Assembly (NCBI GenBank): GCA_017551545.1
Contig: JAFZLJ010000025.1
Span: forward strand, 1 to 64,000
Source: Treponema sp.
GTDB lineage: Bacteria > Spirochaetota > Spirochaetia > Treponematales > Treponemataceae
DNA length: 64,000 nt
Direction: 5' to 3'
The notes under the pieces are model-generated. The model saw only the letters and a list, made by a program, of their open reading frames with translations. It was not told the DNA's origin and searched no databases. Both the position numbers and the translations under genes were made by a program. This document shows, in pieces, positions 24,454 to 33,507 of this stretch. Positions within the stretch are counted from its first letter, which is position 1. Each line of letters opens with the position of its first letter.

Positions 24454-25074
24454 ATGGACGCAGAAATCTTTTGGGAAAAGGTAAATCAAAGGCTTACTGA
24501 ACTTGAAAAAACTAAGGAATGGCTTTGTGATAAAGTTGGCCTGAATTATGGTTCTCTTCGTAACAGGATTCATCTGGGAAGAATGCCGGGCTTTGATGAT
24601 GCAATGAAAATTCTTAAGGCACTTGATTTTACAATGGAAGGCTTTGAAGCTTATCCCGGTTTTGCAAAAAATGATGTATTGAATCTTCCTGTTTATGAGC
24701 AGGCTTTTTCTGCAGGTAAAGGTCAGTATGTGCCTGATGATGCTGAAATTCTTGAATATGTAGCTGTTCCAAAAGACCTTAAGGCTTACAGCAGAAATTT
24801 ACGTGCTGCCTATGTCCGTGGTGATTCTATGGAGCCAACACTTTCTGATGGTGACAGAATAATTTTTGATGATCTTGGTTATGATGGCCTGGATGGTATT
24901 TACGCAATTCTTTACAATGGGGCGGGGTTTGTAAAAAGACTTCAGCGCACCAAAAATACACTCAGAATCATTTCAGATAATAAAATATATCCGCCGATGG
25001 AAGAATCCGGCCAGAGTGAAAACTTTATGGTTATAGGAAAAGTCCGTTATGTAGTTCATAAAATTCAGGGCTGA
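24454..25074 (+). CDS. XRE-family S24 peptidase repressor (CI/LexA-like)
   Basis: The 206-residue protein has an N-terminal helix-turn-helix (about 8-60, LTELEKTKEWLCDKVGLNYGSL). An S24 self-cleaving domain follows, with SAG at 86-88 (likely cut between Ala87 and Gly88), VRGDSMEPTL with nucleophile Ser125, and GFVKRL with Lys161. The dyad is intact, so RecA-stimulated self-cleavage should inactivate it after DNA damage. It is transcribed away from umuDC across a region with two palindromes. It probably represses both directions in place of, or beside, LexA. No ribosome binding site precedes the ATG. A phage origin is possible. Confidence 0.85.
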   Translation: MDAEIFWEKVNQRLTELEKTKEWLCDKVGLNYGSLRNRIHLGRMPGFDDAMKILKALDFTMEGFEAYPGFAKNDVLNLPVYEQAFSAGKGQYVPDDAEILEYVAVPKDLKAYSRNLRAAYVRGDSMEPTLSDGDRIIFDDLGYDGLDGIYAILYNGAGFVKRLQRTKNTLRIISDNKIYPPMEESGQSENFMVIGKVRYVVHKIQG

Positions 25075-25180
25075 TGACTGTTTTGGGCTTGTAAAAACTT
25101 TAATAATACTAAAAAAGTTTAATAATATTTAAAAAATCTATTGAAATTCTCAAGAAATTCTTATAGTATGAGATTGTGTC

Positions 25181-25250
25181 GTAGGCTATCGCCTACTTAC
25201 CAAGATTTTTGCTTTGCAAAAATCTTGCGGGATCAAGCCCGACAATGACA
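25181..25250. repeat. Composite palindromic repeat (three hairpins)
   Basis: GTAGGC/GCCTAC (25181-25196) is followed by a perfect 12-bp hairpin CAAGATTTTTGC/GCAAAAATCTTG (25201-25227, TTT loop). Then comes CGGGATCAAGCCCG with AATGACA (25228-25250). The last part belongs to a family also found at 27612-27639 and 43579-43604. Confidence 0.75.
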
Positions 25251-25269
25251 AATTTTGTGAGGTAATCCT

Positions 25270-25821
25270 ATGAACGAGGAGATTAAGGCTGTAGCAGACC
25301 GTTTGATCGGTCTGCGTGAAATTATGGAAGTTTCAGTTGAAGAAGCAGCAGGTGTCTGCGGTATTTCAATTGAACAATACCAGAAGTATGAAACAGGCAC
25401 TGTAGATATTCCGGTTGGAATCCTTCAGTCTATGTCTAAAAAATATGGTATTGATCTTGGAACCCTTATCTCTGGCAAGGAACCTCATATGCATTCTTAT
25501 TGCCTTACAAAAAAAGACAAGGGCCTTTCAGTTGATCGCCGTAGTGATTACAAATATCAGGCTTTGGCAGCAGGTTTTCAGAACCGCAAGGCAGATCCTT
25601 TTATCGTAACAATCACACCTGAAGAAACAAAGGACATCCATTTTAATTCACATCCGGGTCACGAATTTGAATACATGATTGAAGGTTCAATGAAGCTTGT
25701 TGTAGATGGAAAAGAAATGGTTTTGGAAGAAGGGGACAGCGTATATTTTGATGCGACTAAACAGCATGGAATGCAGGCACTTAACAATGCTAAGGCTAAG
25801 TTCCTTGCAATAATTATATAA
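25270..25821 (+). CDS. XRE-cupin transcriptional regulator
   Basis: The 183-residue protein has an XRE helix-turn-helix (about 8-65, LIGLREIMEVSVEEAAGVCGISIEQYQKYE). A cupin_2 domain follows (about 115-180, FNSHPGHEFEYMIEGSMKLVVDGKEMVLEEGDSVYFDA). This pairing is common in small regulators that sense a metabolite through the cupin pocket. Genes of this type often lie directly before acyl-CoA or acetate ligase genes, as here, so it probably controls the ligase operon. A GAGGTAA ribosome binding site lies at 25259-25265. A palindromic repeat separates it from the ligase gene and may affect downstream expression. Confidence 0.85.
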   Translation: MNEEIKAVADRLIGLREIMEVSVEEAAGVCGISIEQYQKYETGTVDIPVGILQSMSKKYGIDLGTLISGKEPHMHSYCLTKKDKGLSVDRRSDYKYQALAAGFQNRKADPFIVTITPEETKDIHFNSHPGHEFEYMIEGSMKLVVDGKEMVLEEGDSVYFDATKQHGMQALNNAKAKFLAIII

Positions 25822-25828
25822 AATGATA

Positions 25829-25901
25829 CGTCATTGCGAGCCGAAGGCGAAGCAATCCATAAATAATAGATTGCCACGTCGCTGCGCTCCTCGCAATGAC
25901 G
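25829..25901. repeat. Palindromic repeat with 12-bp terminal inverted repeats
   Basis: CGTCATTGCGAG (25829-25840) and CTCGCAATGACG (25890-25901) are exact inverse copies flanking a 49-bp centre with further partial symmetry. The right end supplies an ATG (25896) in frame with the next gene. Related halves occur at 34661-34671 and 43543-43568. Confidence 0.8.
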
Positions 25902-25913
25902 AAGGAAAAATAC

Positions 25914-27608
25914 ATGTTAGAAGACTTTCTAGAACAGACTGAATTTAAAGATTACAACGACTTTTTTGCAAATTATAAAATAAAAGTACCTGCAAACTTC
26001 AACTTTGGCTACGATGTTGTTGATGTTCTTGCCCAGCGTACTCCTGATGCAACTGCTTTTATCTGGTGCAACGACAACGACGAAGAGCTCCGCATGACTT
26101 TTGGTGAGCTTAAGGAACGCACAGACAAGGCAGCAGCATATTTCCGCAGTATTGGAATTAAACGTGGCGATTTTGTTATGCTTATCCTTCAGCGCCGCTA
26201 TGAATTCTGGATTTCTATTGTAGCGCTTCATAAAATTGGTGCAGCTGTAATTCCTGCAACTCATATGCTTACAACAGAAGATATCGTTTTCCGCTGTAAT
26301 GCTGCTTATATTAAGGCTGTAGTTGCAGTTGATCACCGTGAATTGTTCACATATATTGAAGATGCTCAGAAGCAGTGTCCTTCACTTAAAACTCTTGTTG
26401 CAGTTCCTCCGTTTGGAATTGATCAGGGTATGAGTGCAGATTTTAAGGCAAAGCATCCGACCTGGCTCGACTTTACAGAAGGCTATTTGAACGTAAATGA
26501 CGCTGCTTTGAACGAATTCCACGCCTTGAAACGCGAAGAAATCAGCAAAAATGACGATATTCTTCTTGCATACTTTACATCCGGAACTACAAGTCATCCA
26601 AAGCTTGTTTCTCATAACTTCCTTTATCCGCTTGGACACATTGTTACTGCAAGTTACTGGCAGCAGGTTCAGAAGGGCGGACTTCACCTTACTGTAGCAG
26701 ATACAGGCTGGGGAAAGGCAGTTTGGGGTAAGCTTTATGGTCAGTGGATTGCTGAATGTTCAGTATTCATTTATGACTATCACGACAAATTTAAGCCAAT
26801 TGATCTTATCAAACAGATTGAAAAGCATCATATTACATCATTCTGTGCGCCTCCAACTATCTACCGCTTCTTAATTCAGGAAGATTTAACCCAATATGAT
26901 TTCTCAAGTTGTCTACATTGGTCGACAGCTGGTGAACCTTTGAGTGAAGAAGTATTCAACAAATGGAAGCAGATTACAGGAAAAGAAATCCGTGAAGGCT
27001 TTGGCCAGACAGAAACAACACTCAGTCTTTTCAATTACGGAAATGAAAAAATAAAACCGGGAAGCCTTGGAAAACCGGCACCATACTACAACGTAACCTT
27101 GATTGACGAAGAAGGAAACGAAGTAGAAGACGGTGAAGTTGGTGAAATCGTAGTAGATATGTCTAACGGAAACTTTCCGGGCCTCTTTATGGAATACTTT
27201 GGAGACCAGGCACGTACAAAAGCTGTTATGCACGACGGTTATTACCACACAAGTGACAACGCCTGGCGCGACGAAGACGGTTATTTCTGGTTTACAGGCC
27301 GCAACGACGACGTAATCAAGTGTTCAGGCTATAGAATTGGTACTTTTGAGGTAGAATCAGTTCTTATGCAGCATCCGGCAGTAGTAGAATGCGCAGTTAC
27401 AGCAGCTCCAGACCCAGTACGCGGTCAGGTAGTTAAGGCAACTATTGTACTTGCAAAAGGCTACGAACCAAGTGAAGAACTTGTAAAAGATATCCAGAAC
27501 TTTGTTAAAAAGACTACTGCACCTTATAAATATCCACGAATTGTAGACTTCAAGGACAGTCTTCCTAAAACAATATCCGGCAAAATAATGCGTAAAGATA
27601 TAAAATAG
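25914..27608 (+). CDS. AMP-binding acyl-CoA synthetase (medium-chain/acetate type)
   Basis: The 564-residue enzyme has the AMP-binding P-loop YFTSGTTSHPKL, REGFGQTETT, YHTSDNAWRDEDGYFWFTGRNDDVIKCSGYRIG and the C-terminal catalytic-Lys segment LPKTISGKIMRKDI. These show an intact ANL-family acyl-CoA ligase, which forms an acyl-AMP and then an acyl-CoA. Sequence layout is closest to medium-chain or acetyl-CoA-type ligases, but the substrate is not predictable. I chose ATG 25914 (AAGGA at 25902-25906) over ATG 25896, because the earlier codons lie inside a palindromic repeat. It probably forms an operon with the XRE-cupin regulator 92 bp upstream. Confidence 0.85.
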   Translation: MLEDFLEQTEFKDYNDFFANYKIKVPANFNFGYDVVDVLAQRTPDATAFIWCNDNDEELRMTFGELKERTDKAAAYFRSIGIKRGDFVMLILQRRYEFWISIVALHKIGAAVIPATHMLTTEDIVFRCNAAYIKAVVAVDHRELFTYIEDAQKQCPSLKTLVAVPPFGIDQGMSADFKAKHPTWLDFTEGYLNVNDAALNEFHALKREEISKNDDILLAYFTSGTTSHPKLVSHNFLYPLGHIVTASYWQQVQKGGLHLTVADTGWGKAVWGKLYGQWIAECSVFIYDYHDKFKPIDLIKQIEKHHITSFCAPPTIYRFLIQEDLTQYDFSSCLHWSTAGEPLSEEVFNKWKQITGKEIREGFGQTETTLSLFNYGNEKIKPGSLGKPAPYYNVTLIDEEGNEVEDGEVGEIVVDMSNGNFPGLFMEYFGDQARTKAVMHDGYYHTSDNAWRDEDGYFWFTGRNDDVIKCSGYRIGTFEVESVLMQHPAVVECAVTAAPDPVRGQVVKATIVLAKGYEPSEELVKDIQNFVKKTTAPYKYPRIVDFKDSLPKTISGKIMRKDIK

Positions 27609-27611
27609 TGG

Positions 27612-27634
27612 ATTCCCGGGTTAAGCCCGGGAAT
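27612..27634. repeat. Palindromic hairpin between convergent genes (possible bidirectional terminator)
   Basis: ATTCCCGGG (27612-27620) pairs with CCCGGGAAT (27626-27634) over a 5-nt loop and is followed by GACAGT. It lies between the acyl-CoA ligase and the chemotaxis gene, which end towards each other. It belongs to the same repeat family as 25228-25250 and 43579-43604. There is no T run, so termination is uncertain. Confidence 0.7.
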
Positions 27635-27640
27635 GACAGT

Positions 27641-29521
27641 CTATAACTTGAACATTCCAACCTGTTGTTCAATAACGTCTACTGACTGTGTATTGCTTGT
27701 TGCAGAGTCATTTACTTCGTGTACCGACTCCTTCAAATGCATCGTGGCAATTACACCGTCCTGAACAGCCTTAAGTGTAGATTCCGAAGCCTGTACTACA
27801 GTTCTCATGAATTCACGAACTTTCTGTGCATCTTCTGTCTGAGTAGCAGCAAGCTCATTTACAGCATGTACTGCATCTACTACAGTAATTGTAGCCTGCT
27901 GAGTTTCGGCAGCACCAATCTTCTGTTCTTCCATTGCGGCAGAAATTTCACCAACAAAGTTAGCAGTTTCTTCAACTTTCTGTGAAATTTCATTGAATGA
28001 CTGGCCTGCAGAGTTAATAGTTTCTACACCGTTATCGATAGTAACAATCATTTCTTCAATATGCTGCTGAATATTACGTGCACTCTTGGCAGAAGATTCG
28101 GCAAGATTTCGTACTTCTTCGGCTACAACGGCAAATCCGGCACCAAACTGACCTGCATGAGCAGCCTCAATAGCAGCGTTCATAGACAAAAGGTTAGTCT
28201 GGCTTGCAAGATTCTTAATAATTGCAACAAATTCCTGAACTTCTGCAGAGCTTTTCTGGATTGCTTCCATAGTTGCAATTGCATTTTCAATAGAAGCACG
28301 ACCTTCCTGGCTCTTAAGTGTAAGAACTTCGGCAGAAGCCCGGGCTTTTTCTGCAGTTTCGGCAACAGAACCAATATTTGCAGTCATCTGAGTTACAGAA
28401 GAAGAAATTGTTGCTACAGAATCGGACTGTTCAACAAGATGTTCACGGATATTCTTTACAGCCTTTGCAAGACTTGAAATATTCTTATCGGCTTCCAATA
28501 CCAGGTTATTCTGTTCTTCAGAGTTGGCATTAATCTTTTCAAGACTGTTAGAAAAGTCATCGATAGCTGTAGAAGCGTTGAAAACAGAAGCATTTATGAT
28601 TTTTGCTGAATAAGAAACTGTATCGGTACTGTCAATAAGGCCTCGAATCATTGTCGAAAGCTTATCAATCATCTGGTTAATAGAAGTTGTAAGTACTCCA
28701 AAGTCATCAAGAACTGTAATATCAATACGATGCTGAAGGTCTCCTTCCTTAGAAATCTCTTCCATAACCTCAGAAGCATGTCTCATACGCTTAGTAAGTC
28801 CAAAAATGATTACAAGGAATGGATATCCTGCAAGAAGCATAGACAAAATAAAACACAAAACGCCTTTTTTCATCCAAACGCCTTCATCTGGCACTGCAAA
28901 TGAACCGTAAAGGGTACAAATCATATTTACAGCCATAAAGGTGAGTGTAATAAAGAAAGTCATTGTAAGGATGCTTGTAAGAGTCATAGAACGGTATTTT
29001 TTAAGATTATCAACCGACTGAATCTTTAAATACTGACGAGGTTTTGCAAGAAGGGCATCAAGACCGTTGATTGTAGACATACATGAAATACCACCAAAGG
29101 CCACTGCCTGGGCAACAATCAAAACAGCACGAACAAGAATATATTCAGCACGTCCTGCATGAATTCCGTCCCAAACCATATAAACCTGGCCTACAAAAAA
29201 GCCAATAAAGTTTGCACTGATTGTAAGGATATTCAGTTTTCTATATGTATCAAGACATTTTTTGATTTCATCTTCGGTAGGCGAATAATTTTCAAGCTTG
29301 ATTTTTTTAAGTGTCTGATCAAACGGACGGCAGAAAAACCATGCAATGATCAAAACAACAACAAGAAGCACCACAGAAACTGCCATATTTATAGCAAATC
29401 CGCCAATAAACATCTCTTCCGGAGTATTATAAATAAAAGCCAGAGCAAAAAAGCGCAGAAATAATACGCTTATTTCTGTAACAATACTTAGCAAAATTGC
29501 GTATGATAAAAATACTGTCAT
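27641..29521 (-). CDS. Methyl-accepting chemotaxis protein
   Basis: The 626-residue membrane receptor has about six predicted membrane segments in its first ~250 residues, with little room for a periplasmic sensor. A HAMP-like stretch follows (about 240-290, EEISKEGDLQHRIDITVLDDFGVLTTSINQMIDKL). The long cytoplasmic coiled coil has the signalling tip IIKNLASQTNLLSMNAAIEAAHAGQFGAGFAVVAEEVRNLA, which contacts CheA/CheW. The ligand is unknown; with several membrane helices it may sense membrane state or a small hydrophobic signal. A consensus promoter places transcription start at the ATG. Confidence 0.92.
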   Translation of the reverse strand: MTVFLSYAILLSIVTEISVLFLRFFALAFIYNTPEEMFIGGFAINMAVSVVLLVVVLIIAWFFCRPFDQTLKKIKLENYSPTEDEIKKCLDTYRKLNILTISANFIGFFVGQVYMVWDGIHAGRAEYILVRAVLIVAQAVAFGGISCMSTINGLDALLAKPRQYLKIQSVDNLKKYRSMTLTSILTMTFFITLTFMAVNMICTLYGSFAVPDEGVWMKKGVLCFILSMLLAGYPFLVIIFGLTKRMRHASEVMEEISKEGDLQHRIDITVLDDFGVLTTSINQMIDKLSTMIRGLIDSTDTVSYSAKIINASVFNASTAIDDFSNSLEKINANSEEQNNLVLEADKNISSLAKAVKNIREHLVEQSDSVATISSSVTQMTANIGSVAETAEKARASAEVLTLKSQEGRASIENAIATMEAIQKSSAEVQEFVAIIKNLASQTNLLSMNAAIEAAHAGQFGAGFAVVAEEVRNLAESSAKSARNIQQHIEEMIVTIDNGVETINSAGQSFNEISQKVEETANFVGEISAAMEEQKIGAAETQQATITVVDAVHAVNELAATQTEDAQKVREFMRTVVQASESTLKAVQDGVIATMHLKESVHEVNDSATSNTQSVDVIEQQVGMFKL

Positions 29522-29529
29522 AATATTAT

Positions 29530-29558
29530 ATTATATACGGAAAAATGGGGATTGTCAC
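29530..29558 (-). promoter_or_regulatory. Promoter of the chemotaxis gene
   Basis: Minus strand GTGACA (29553-29558), a 17-bp spacer and TATAAT (29530-29535). The ATG (29521) follows only 8 bp later with no ribosome binding site, so the mRNA is probably leaderless. Confidence 0.7.
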
Positions 29559-29573
29559 TTAAAAAAAATAGGG

Positions 29574-29629
29574 AATAGGGGATAGTAAATAGGGGATAGT
29601 AAATAGGGGATAGTAAATAGGGGATAGAG
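29574..29629. repeat. 14-bp tandem repeat (AATAGGGGATAGTA), about 4 copies
   Basis: Three exact copies of AATAGGGGATAGTA and a fourth that diverges at its end. A partly inverted version (CTTACTATTCCCTATTCCCT and CCCCTATTCCCT) occurs at 29717-29750, so the region could fold back on itself. Confidence 0.9.
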
Positions 29630-29828
29630 AGGGGGAAAGTCTTCCCCCTGGGTTCAGCCCTTCGGTCTTCACCGCACCCCCTTCGCCTAAGGGCGCTGCG
29701 CCCCTTAAAAACCCCGCTTACTATTCCCTATTCCCTGACCCCTATTCCCTGAAAATGTATGCATATTATTGTAAAAATCCCTTTTTTTCACTATTATAAT
29801 AAAACATTACAACAAAAAGGAATCAGAA
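29630..29828 (+). promoter_or_regulatory. Non-coding region with metG promoter elements
   Basis: No gene is seen. It contains inverted copies of the 14-bp repeat (29717-29750), then TATAAT (29795-29800) and AAAAGG (29815-29820) ahead of the metG ATG. No convincing -35 box or T-box structure was found. Confidence 0.5.
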
Positions 29829-32138
29829 ATGAACAGAAGACTTATTACTGCTGCATTGCCATATGTTAATAATATTCCACACTTAGGAAATATCATACAG
29901 TCGCTTTCGGGCGATGTTTTTGCCAGATTCTGCCGTAGCAGGGGGTATGATACTCTTTATGTTTGCGGTGTTGATGAATACGGAACTGCTACTGAAACTA
30001 AGGCGCTGGAAGAAAAAAAGGATCCTCGTTCACTTTGTAATCATTATTACCAGGAACATACAAAGATTTATAAATGGTTCAACATTAATTTTGATAAGTT
30101 TGGACGTACTTCAAATCCTCAGTGTACAGAAATCACACAGGGTTTATTCAATGACCTTGATGGTGCAGGACTCATTAAAGAGCATATAAACAAGCAGCTT
30201 TACTGCCCACACTGTAATATGTTCCTTGCCGACCGCTATGTAGACGGAACTTGTCCAAAATGCGGTTATGAAAAAGCCCGTGGCGACCAGTGCGATAAGT
30301 GTGGTTCGCTTCTTGACCCGATTGAACTAAAAGATCCTCACTGCCATACCTGCGGTTCAACTCCGGAAGTTCGTGAAACAAAGCATCTTTATATTGACCT
30401 TCCATCACTCAGCGGTAAGCTCAACGAATGGATGGAAAAGGCTAGTGTAGACGGTAAATGGTCAGACAATGCCATTAATATGACAAAGGCCTGGATCCGT
30501 GACGGACTTCAGGAACGCGCAATTACACGCGACCTAAAATGGGGTATTCCTGTTCCAAAAGAAGGCTATGAAAATAAAGTATTTTACGTTTGGTTTAATG
30601 CTCCAATCGGATATCTTTCTATTACAAAACAGCTTGCAGATGAGCTTGAAAAATCTGGACGTAAGAGCTTTGATTGGAAAAGCTGGTGGCTGCCAGGTGA
30701 AAGTGACGAAGCAAAAGACAAGCCTCCTGTAGATTTATTCCAGTTTATTGGTAAAGACAATATTCCGTTCCACACAGTTGTATTCCCTTGTACCTTGCTT
30801 GGTTCACCACATGACTGGACAAAGCTTCACCACATGTCTTCTACAGAGTTCTTAAACTACGAAGACGGAAAGTTCTCTAAGAGTTTGGGAATCGGAGTTT
30901 TCGGAAGCGATGCAATTGAAACAGGAATCCCGGCCGATGCATGGCGCTTCTACATTTTCTATAACCGCCCTGAAAAGCAGGACTACCAGTTCACCTGGAA
31001 AGACTTTATGGAAAAGCTTAACGGCGAACTTATCGGTAACCTTGGAAATCTTGTAAACCGTACTCTCTTGTTTGTAAATAAATATTACGAAGGCAAAATC
31101 CCTGACGCTCCTGTTGATGAAGAGCTTTGGACTCAGGTTCGCGACCTTGAAAAGAAGGCTACAGACTATCTTGAATGGGCAGAACTTAAAGACGCCTTCC
31201 ACACAATGTTTGAAATTTCTGATATCTGTAATAAAAAGTTCCAGGCAACAGAACCTTGGAAAGCTCGTACAGAAAATCCTGCAGTTGCAGAAAGTCTTAT
31301 TCATAATCTTTGCTATGTAATCAAAGACCTTATGATTATGATGAATCCTTACATGCCGGAATATACTCAGAAAATCATGAGCTACTTTGGTAAAACAATT
31401 GAAGAAAAGAAGGTTGGAATGGAAACTAAGCCGGGACTCAACTGGAATGACCTTGGTGTTACAGAAGGCCTTACAACTGTTGGACCAACCGAAGTATTCT
31501 TTAAGCCTCTTGACCAGAAGACTATGCTTGCATTCCGCGAAAAGTTCAGTGGAAAACAGCAGAAGGAAGCTGCAAAAGAAGATAAAAAGCAGGAAAAGAA
31601 AGCACACGCAGAACCTGAGGCACTTCCTTTGGAAAAACAAGCAGATTTCTTCAATGCAAACATCGAACTTACAGTTGCAAAAATTGTAGACATAAAGCCA
31701 AACCCTGAAGGTGAAAAGCTTTACATAGAAACTCTTGATGACGGAAGCGGTACACCTCGTACAATTCAATCTGGCTTAAGAATGTATCTTAAGGAAGAAG
31801 AACTTTTAAACAAGCATGTAATCATTGCAGCAAACCTTGCACCTAGAACAATGCGAGGAATTGAAAGCCGCGGTATGCTTTTAGCCGGTGACTACAAGGA
31901 CGAAAACGGTAAAGAATGTGTAGAAGTTCTTGATGCCGGCTGGGCAGAGCCTGGAACAAAGGTAATTCTTGAAGGTTCAGACCCTGCAGCCGCAAAAAAA
32001 GAACAGATTAACATTGACGAATTCTTCAGCGTACAGATAAAAGCTGTAAACGGAAAAGTTCAGATAGCAGGAAAGAATTTACTTGCAAATGGCAAAGAAA
32101 TTGTTACAATTAAAGCATTGAACAGTGATATTGGTTAA
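29829..32138 (+). CDS. metG: Methionyl-tRNA synthetase
   Basis: The 769-residue enzyme joins methionine to tRNA-Met. ITAALPYVNNIPHLGN holds the HIGH-type motif. Two zinc knuckles follow (CPHCNMF...CPKCGY and CDKCGSL...CHTCGS, about 120-180). GKFSKSLGIGVF is the KMSKS-type loop. An anticodon-binding helical domain comes next, and the last ~110 residues (NIELTVAKIVDIKPNPEGEKLYIETLD...APRTMRGIESRGMLL) form an EMAPII/Trbp111-like tRNA-binding domain. A charged, Lys-rich linker (about 580-610) joins them. The stop overlaps the start of the HD-GYP gene by 1 bp. Confidence 0.97.
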   Translation: MNRRLITAALPYVNNIPHLGNIIQSLSGDVFARFCRSRGYDTLYVCGVDEYGTATETKALEEKKDPRSLCNHYYQEHTKIYKWFNINFDKFGRTSNPQCTEITQGLFNDLDGAGLIKEHINKQLYCPHCNMFLADRYVDGTCPKCGYEKARGDQCDKCGSLLDPIELKDPHCHTCGSTPEVRETKHLYIDLPSLSGKLNEWMEKASVDGKWSDNAINMTKAWIRDGLQERAITRDLKWGIPVPKEGYENKVFYVWFNAPIGYLSITKQLADELEKSGRKSFDWKSWWLPGESDEAKDKPPVDLFQFIGKDNIPFHTVVFPCTLLGSPHDWTKLHHMSSTEFLNYEDGKFSKSLGIGVFGSDAIETGIPADAWRFYIFYNRPEKQDYQFTWKDFMEKLNGELIGNLGNLVNRTLLFVNKYYEGKIPDAPVDEELWTQVRDLEKKATDYLEWAELKDAFHTMFEISDICNKKFQATEPWKARTENPAVAESLIHNLCYVIKDLMIMMNPYMPEYTQKIMSYFGKTIEEKKVGMETKPGLNWNDLGVTEGLTTVGPTEVFFKPLDQKTMLAFREKFSGKQQKEAAKEDKKQEKKAHAEPEALPLEKQADFFNANIELTVAKIVDIKPNPEGEKLYIETLDDGSGTPRTIQSGLRMYLKEEELLNKHVIIAANLAPRTMRGIESRGMLLAGDYKDENGKECVEVLDAGWAEPGTKVILEGSDPAAAKKEQINIDEFFSVQIKAVNGKVQIAGKNLLANGKEIVTIKALNSDIG

Positions 32139-33505
32139 TGAGTAGAGAAGTTTTAAACGCAATAAATGTTTGTCTCGATGTTTACAGTATATTCATTTCA
32201 TTAATTATTGTAATTTCAATTTTTTCAATAAAGAAAATTGAAAATTCTGCAAAATGGTTTGCGATTACAAATCTTATAGCTGTTTTTTATGGATTTTCTG
32301 ATATCTTTAAAAGAATTAGTGACGGAACAGATCTTGCATGGAAGCTTTTTACACTTCCGGCATCATCATTTCTTTATTACTGTTTAGGAAGTCTGTTGTT
32401 CTTATTTTATATTCGATATGTAATTGAGTATTACAGTCAGTTTGAAAAGCTTAGTAAAATCTGGTGGTATTTTTGTGTTGGTACAATAATTGTATATAAT
32501 ATATTTACAATTCTTTCACCATTCACAGGCTTTTTCTTTAGAATTGATGAAAATAATATTTATCATCGTGGAAAATTCTTTGCTCTTTGCATTGGAATAG
32601 AGCTTCTTCTTTATCTTGAAGTATTACTGCTTGTTATTAAATTTCATCGCAAAATATCTAATGCAGAAAATATCGGTTTTGCTTCCTTTATTTTCTGTCC
32701 GTTTATCTGTCAGATAATCCAGATTGCAAACTACGGTATATCTCTTAATAGTCTTGGTCTTACAATTTCGTTCTTTATTATTTATATAAATATGAATACG
32801 CAGCTTAAAAACAGACTGCAGAATACAGAATCTCAGCTTAATGTTCTTGATAATAAAAAGACAAATCTGCTTAACAATACAATAATTAATCTTTCAGAGC
32901 TTATTGAACATAAAGATACTGTAAGTAAACATACAAAACGAATTACAAAATATGCAAGACTGATTGCTAAAACCTGTAAAAAGAACGGACTGTATGACAA
33001 TATCATTGACAAAAATTTTATAGAAATCATTTCTAAAACTGCTGCTTTTCATGATATTGGTAATGTTGTTGTTCCGCATCCAATTATTACAAAACCTATG
33101 AAGGTTACTCCGGAAGAATATGAAATTATAAAAAATCATGCCGAAGTTGGAAGTAACATGGTAAATGATGTCCTTGCTGTCGGTTTTGAACGAGAGTTTA
33201 TTGAAATGGCTTGCGATATCTGTAAATATCATCACGAAAGATGGGATGGAAAGGGATATCCACAAAAGCTTAAGGGTAAAGAAATTCCATTGAGTGCAAG
33301 AATAGTTGCTCTTGCTGATGTTTTTGATGCACTTGTTACTCCACGTTGTTATAAAAATACAGTTTCTTTTGAAGAAGCTTTCCACATTATTGATAATGAA
33401 AGCGGTAAACAATTTGATCCTGAACTTGTTATGGAATTCCTTAAAATAAAAAATAAACTTATAGAAATTACAGATACATATTCTGACAGTTCTATTGAGG
33501 ACTAA
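32138..33505 (+). CDS. Membrane-anchored HD-GYP cyclic-di-GMP phosphodiesterase
   Basis: The 455-residue protein has about seven hydrophobic segments in its first ~225 residues, a short coiled coil (QLKNRLQNTESQLNVLDNK), and then an HD-GYP domain. Visible motifs are HTKRITKYARLIA, HDIGNVVVPHPI (HD metal ligands), HAEVGS and HHERWDGKGYPQKLKG with the GYP signature, then ALADVFDALV. All metal ligands appear to be present, so c-di-GMP hydrolysis is likely. The N-terminal membrane part would be a sensor. It overlaps metG by 1 bp and is followed 2 bp later by the FemAB-like gene. Confidence 0.87.
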   Translation: MSREVLNAINVCLDVYSIFISLIIVISIFSIKKIENSAKWFAITNLIAVFYGFSDIFKRISDGTDLAWKLFTLPASSFLYYCLGSLLFLFYIRYVIEYYSQFEKLSKIWWYFCVGTIIVYNIFTILSPFTGFFFRIDENNIYHRGKFFALCIGIELLLYLEVLLLVIKFHRKISNAENIGFASFIFCPFICQIIQIANYGISLNSLGLTISFFIIYINMNTQLKNRLQNTESQLNVLDNKKTNLLNNTIINLSELIEHKDTVSKHTKRITKYARLIAKTCKKNGLYDNIIDKNFIEIISKTAAFHDIGNVVVPHPIITKPMKVTPEEYEIIKNHAEVGSNMVNDVLAVGFEREFIEMACDICKYHHERWDGKGYPQKLKGKEIPLSARIVALADVFDALVTPRCYKNTVSFEEAFHIIDNESGKQFDPELVMEFLKIKNKLIEITDTYSDSSIED

Positions 33506-33507
33506 CA

